This document shows positions 63,421 to 64,000 of a stretch of 64,000 nt of DNA, in pieces (position 1 is the first letter of the stretch; each line of letters starts with the position of its first letter). The stretch is from NCBI RefSeq assembly GCF_037392515.1, contig NC_090281.1, positions 43,314,645-43,378,644 on the forward strand, in the 5' to 3' direction. Source of the stretch: Haliotis asinina. Its lineage: Eukaryota > Mollusca > Gastropoda > Lepetellida > Haliotidae. The position numbers and the translations under genes were made by a program. The notes below the pieces were generated by a model. It did no database searches. It had not been told where the DNA came from and saw only the letters and a list, made by a program, of their open reading frames with translations.

Positions 63421-63590
63421 TGTATAATTTCAGGAGTGCGATGCAGGTATTAGAAATGCCATGAAATAGGAGGTTTTCCCCATACTATATGGTGAACATA
63501 CATCCAAAAGACTCATCAGATTTCATTGGCTGAATTATTTCAGGACTACGGTACAAGTATAAGAAATGCCAAGAAATAGGAGGTTATCCT
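63412..63590. repeat. ~113-bp tandem duplication
   Basis: 'cattggctgtataatttcag' through 'gaaataggaggtt' (63412-63475) is repeated, diverged, at 63525-63588. Confidence 0.8.
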
Positions 63591-64000
63591 GTAGGTTATG
63601 TTCAAACACTTGATAACTCACAGGGCATACACACTTAGAGCGGGAAAACCTGTTTTCTGTTGACGCCGATTAGCCTTGGGCCACAATGCTACAATGTTAT
63701 CCCAGTGGGTGACTGTGGGGTACATCATAAGCTGTGAGGCATGAACAAACTTCATCTCACTGTGTGAAGAGTGACACCTTGCTCCTGGTGCTGCAGCTTA
63801 GGATAAACTAAGGTGTCAGAAAAAGACGACATGTTGACAGTCATTTAGCATGTTTCATGCTTTAAAAATAAGCTTCCTTGAGAGGTGAATAAATATTTAT
63901 AACTAAATTGTGCAAACAGGGTTTGATGACTCTAGTTTTTAAATTTGAAGTTTCTGTTTTTACACTTAAGTGTAAAGTTGTTGAACAATGAATTTGAATT

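Overview
This is animal nuclear DNA, most likely from a marine gastropod close to abalone (Haliotis). Protein-coding information is split into short exons with GT-AG introns, and SINEs, LINE fragments and minisatellites are dense. A dispersed repeat containing runs such as 'tttagttttacgccgcact' and 'gaccacccgatccc' is one I associate with Haliotis; that assignment rests on memory and repeat content, not on a search.

The backbone is a head-to-tail cluster of three rhomboid intramembrane protease genes, all on the minus strand. Gene 1 has coding exons between 1267 and 11721. Gene 2 runs from 37588 to 43561, with its first coding exon not located. Gene 3 runs from 50740 to 60250. I rebuilt every exon from splice sites and reading phase. 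Exons 3 to 8 of gene 1, the matching exons of gene 2, and exons 4 to 9 of gene 3 have the same order, intron phases and almost the same lengths (155, 113, 101, 94-112, 96, 158 nt). All three keep the catalytic Ser and His, the loop-1 WR pair and the HxxxN pair. Genes 1 and 2 form one subtype, with a Cys-rich N-terminus and GASAG at the active site. Gene 3 is a second subtype, with an EF-hand N-terminus and canonical GASGG.

The most striking feature is a set of minisatellites made from exon-intron junctions. Downstream of gene 2's first located exon (37-bp unit, about 30 copies), gene 2's active-site Ser exon (56-bp unit) and gene 3's catalytic-His exon (111-bp unit, 10 extra copies), the tandem unit carries the 3' end of the coding exon plus its 5' splice site. 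Each of these exons is therefore followed by a ladder of decoy splice donors. A fourth array, with 74-bp units rich in CCAAT, lies just upstream of gene 3's start codon.

The spaces between genes are repeat territory. 11722-37587 holds two LINE fragments, two large 51-bp minisatellite arrays (15.2-18.6 kb and 29.3-32.3 kb) that seem to form the core of a dispersed element, a short inverted-repeat element, and three near-identical 2.03-kb tandem units (19.6-25.1 kb). Gene introns hold three copies of a 0.6-kb MITE with long inverted ends and 9-bp target duplications, and a 648-bp foldback element with 196-bp arms. 43562-50739 and 60251-64000 contain minisatellites, SINE pieces and a hairpin element, but no gene I can support.
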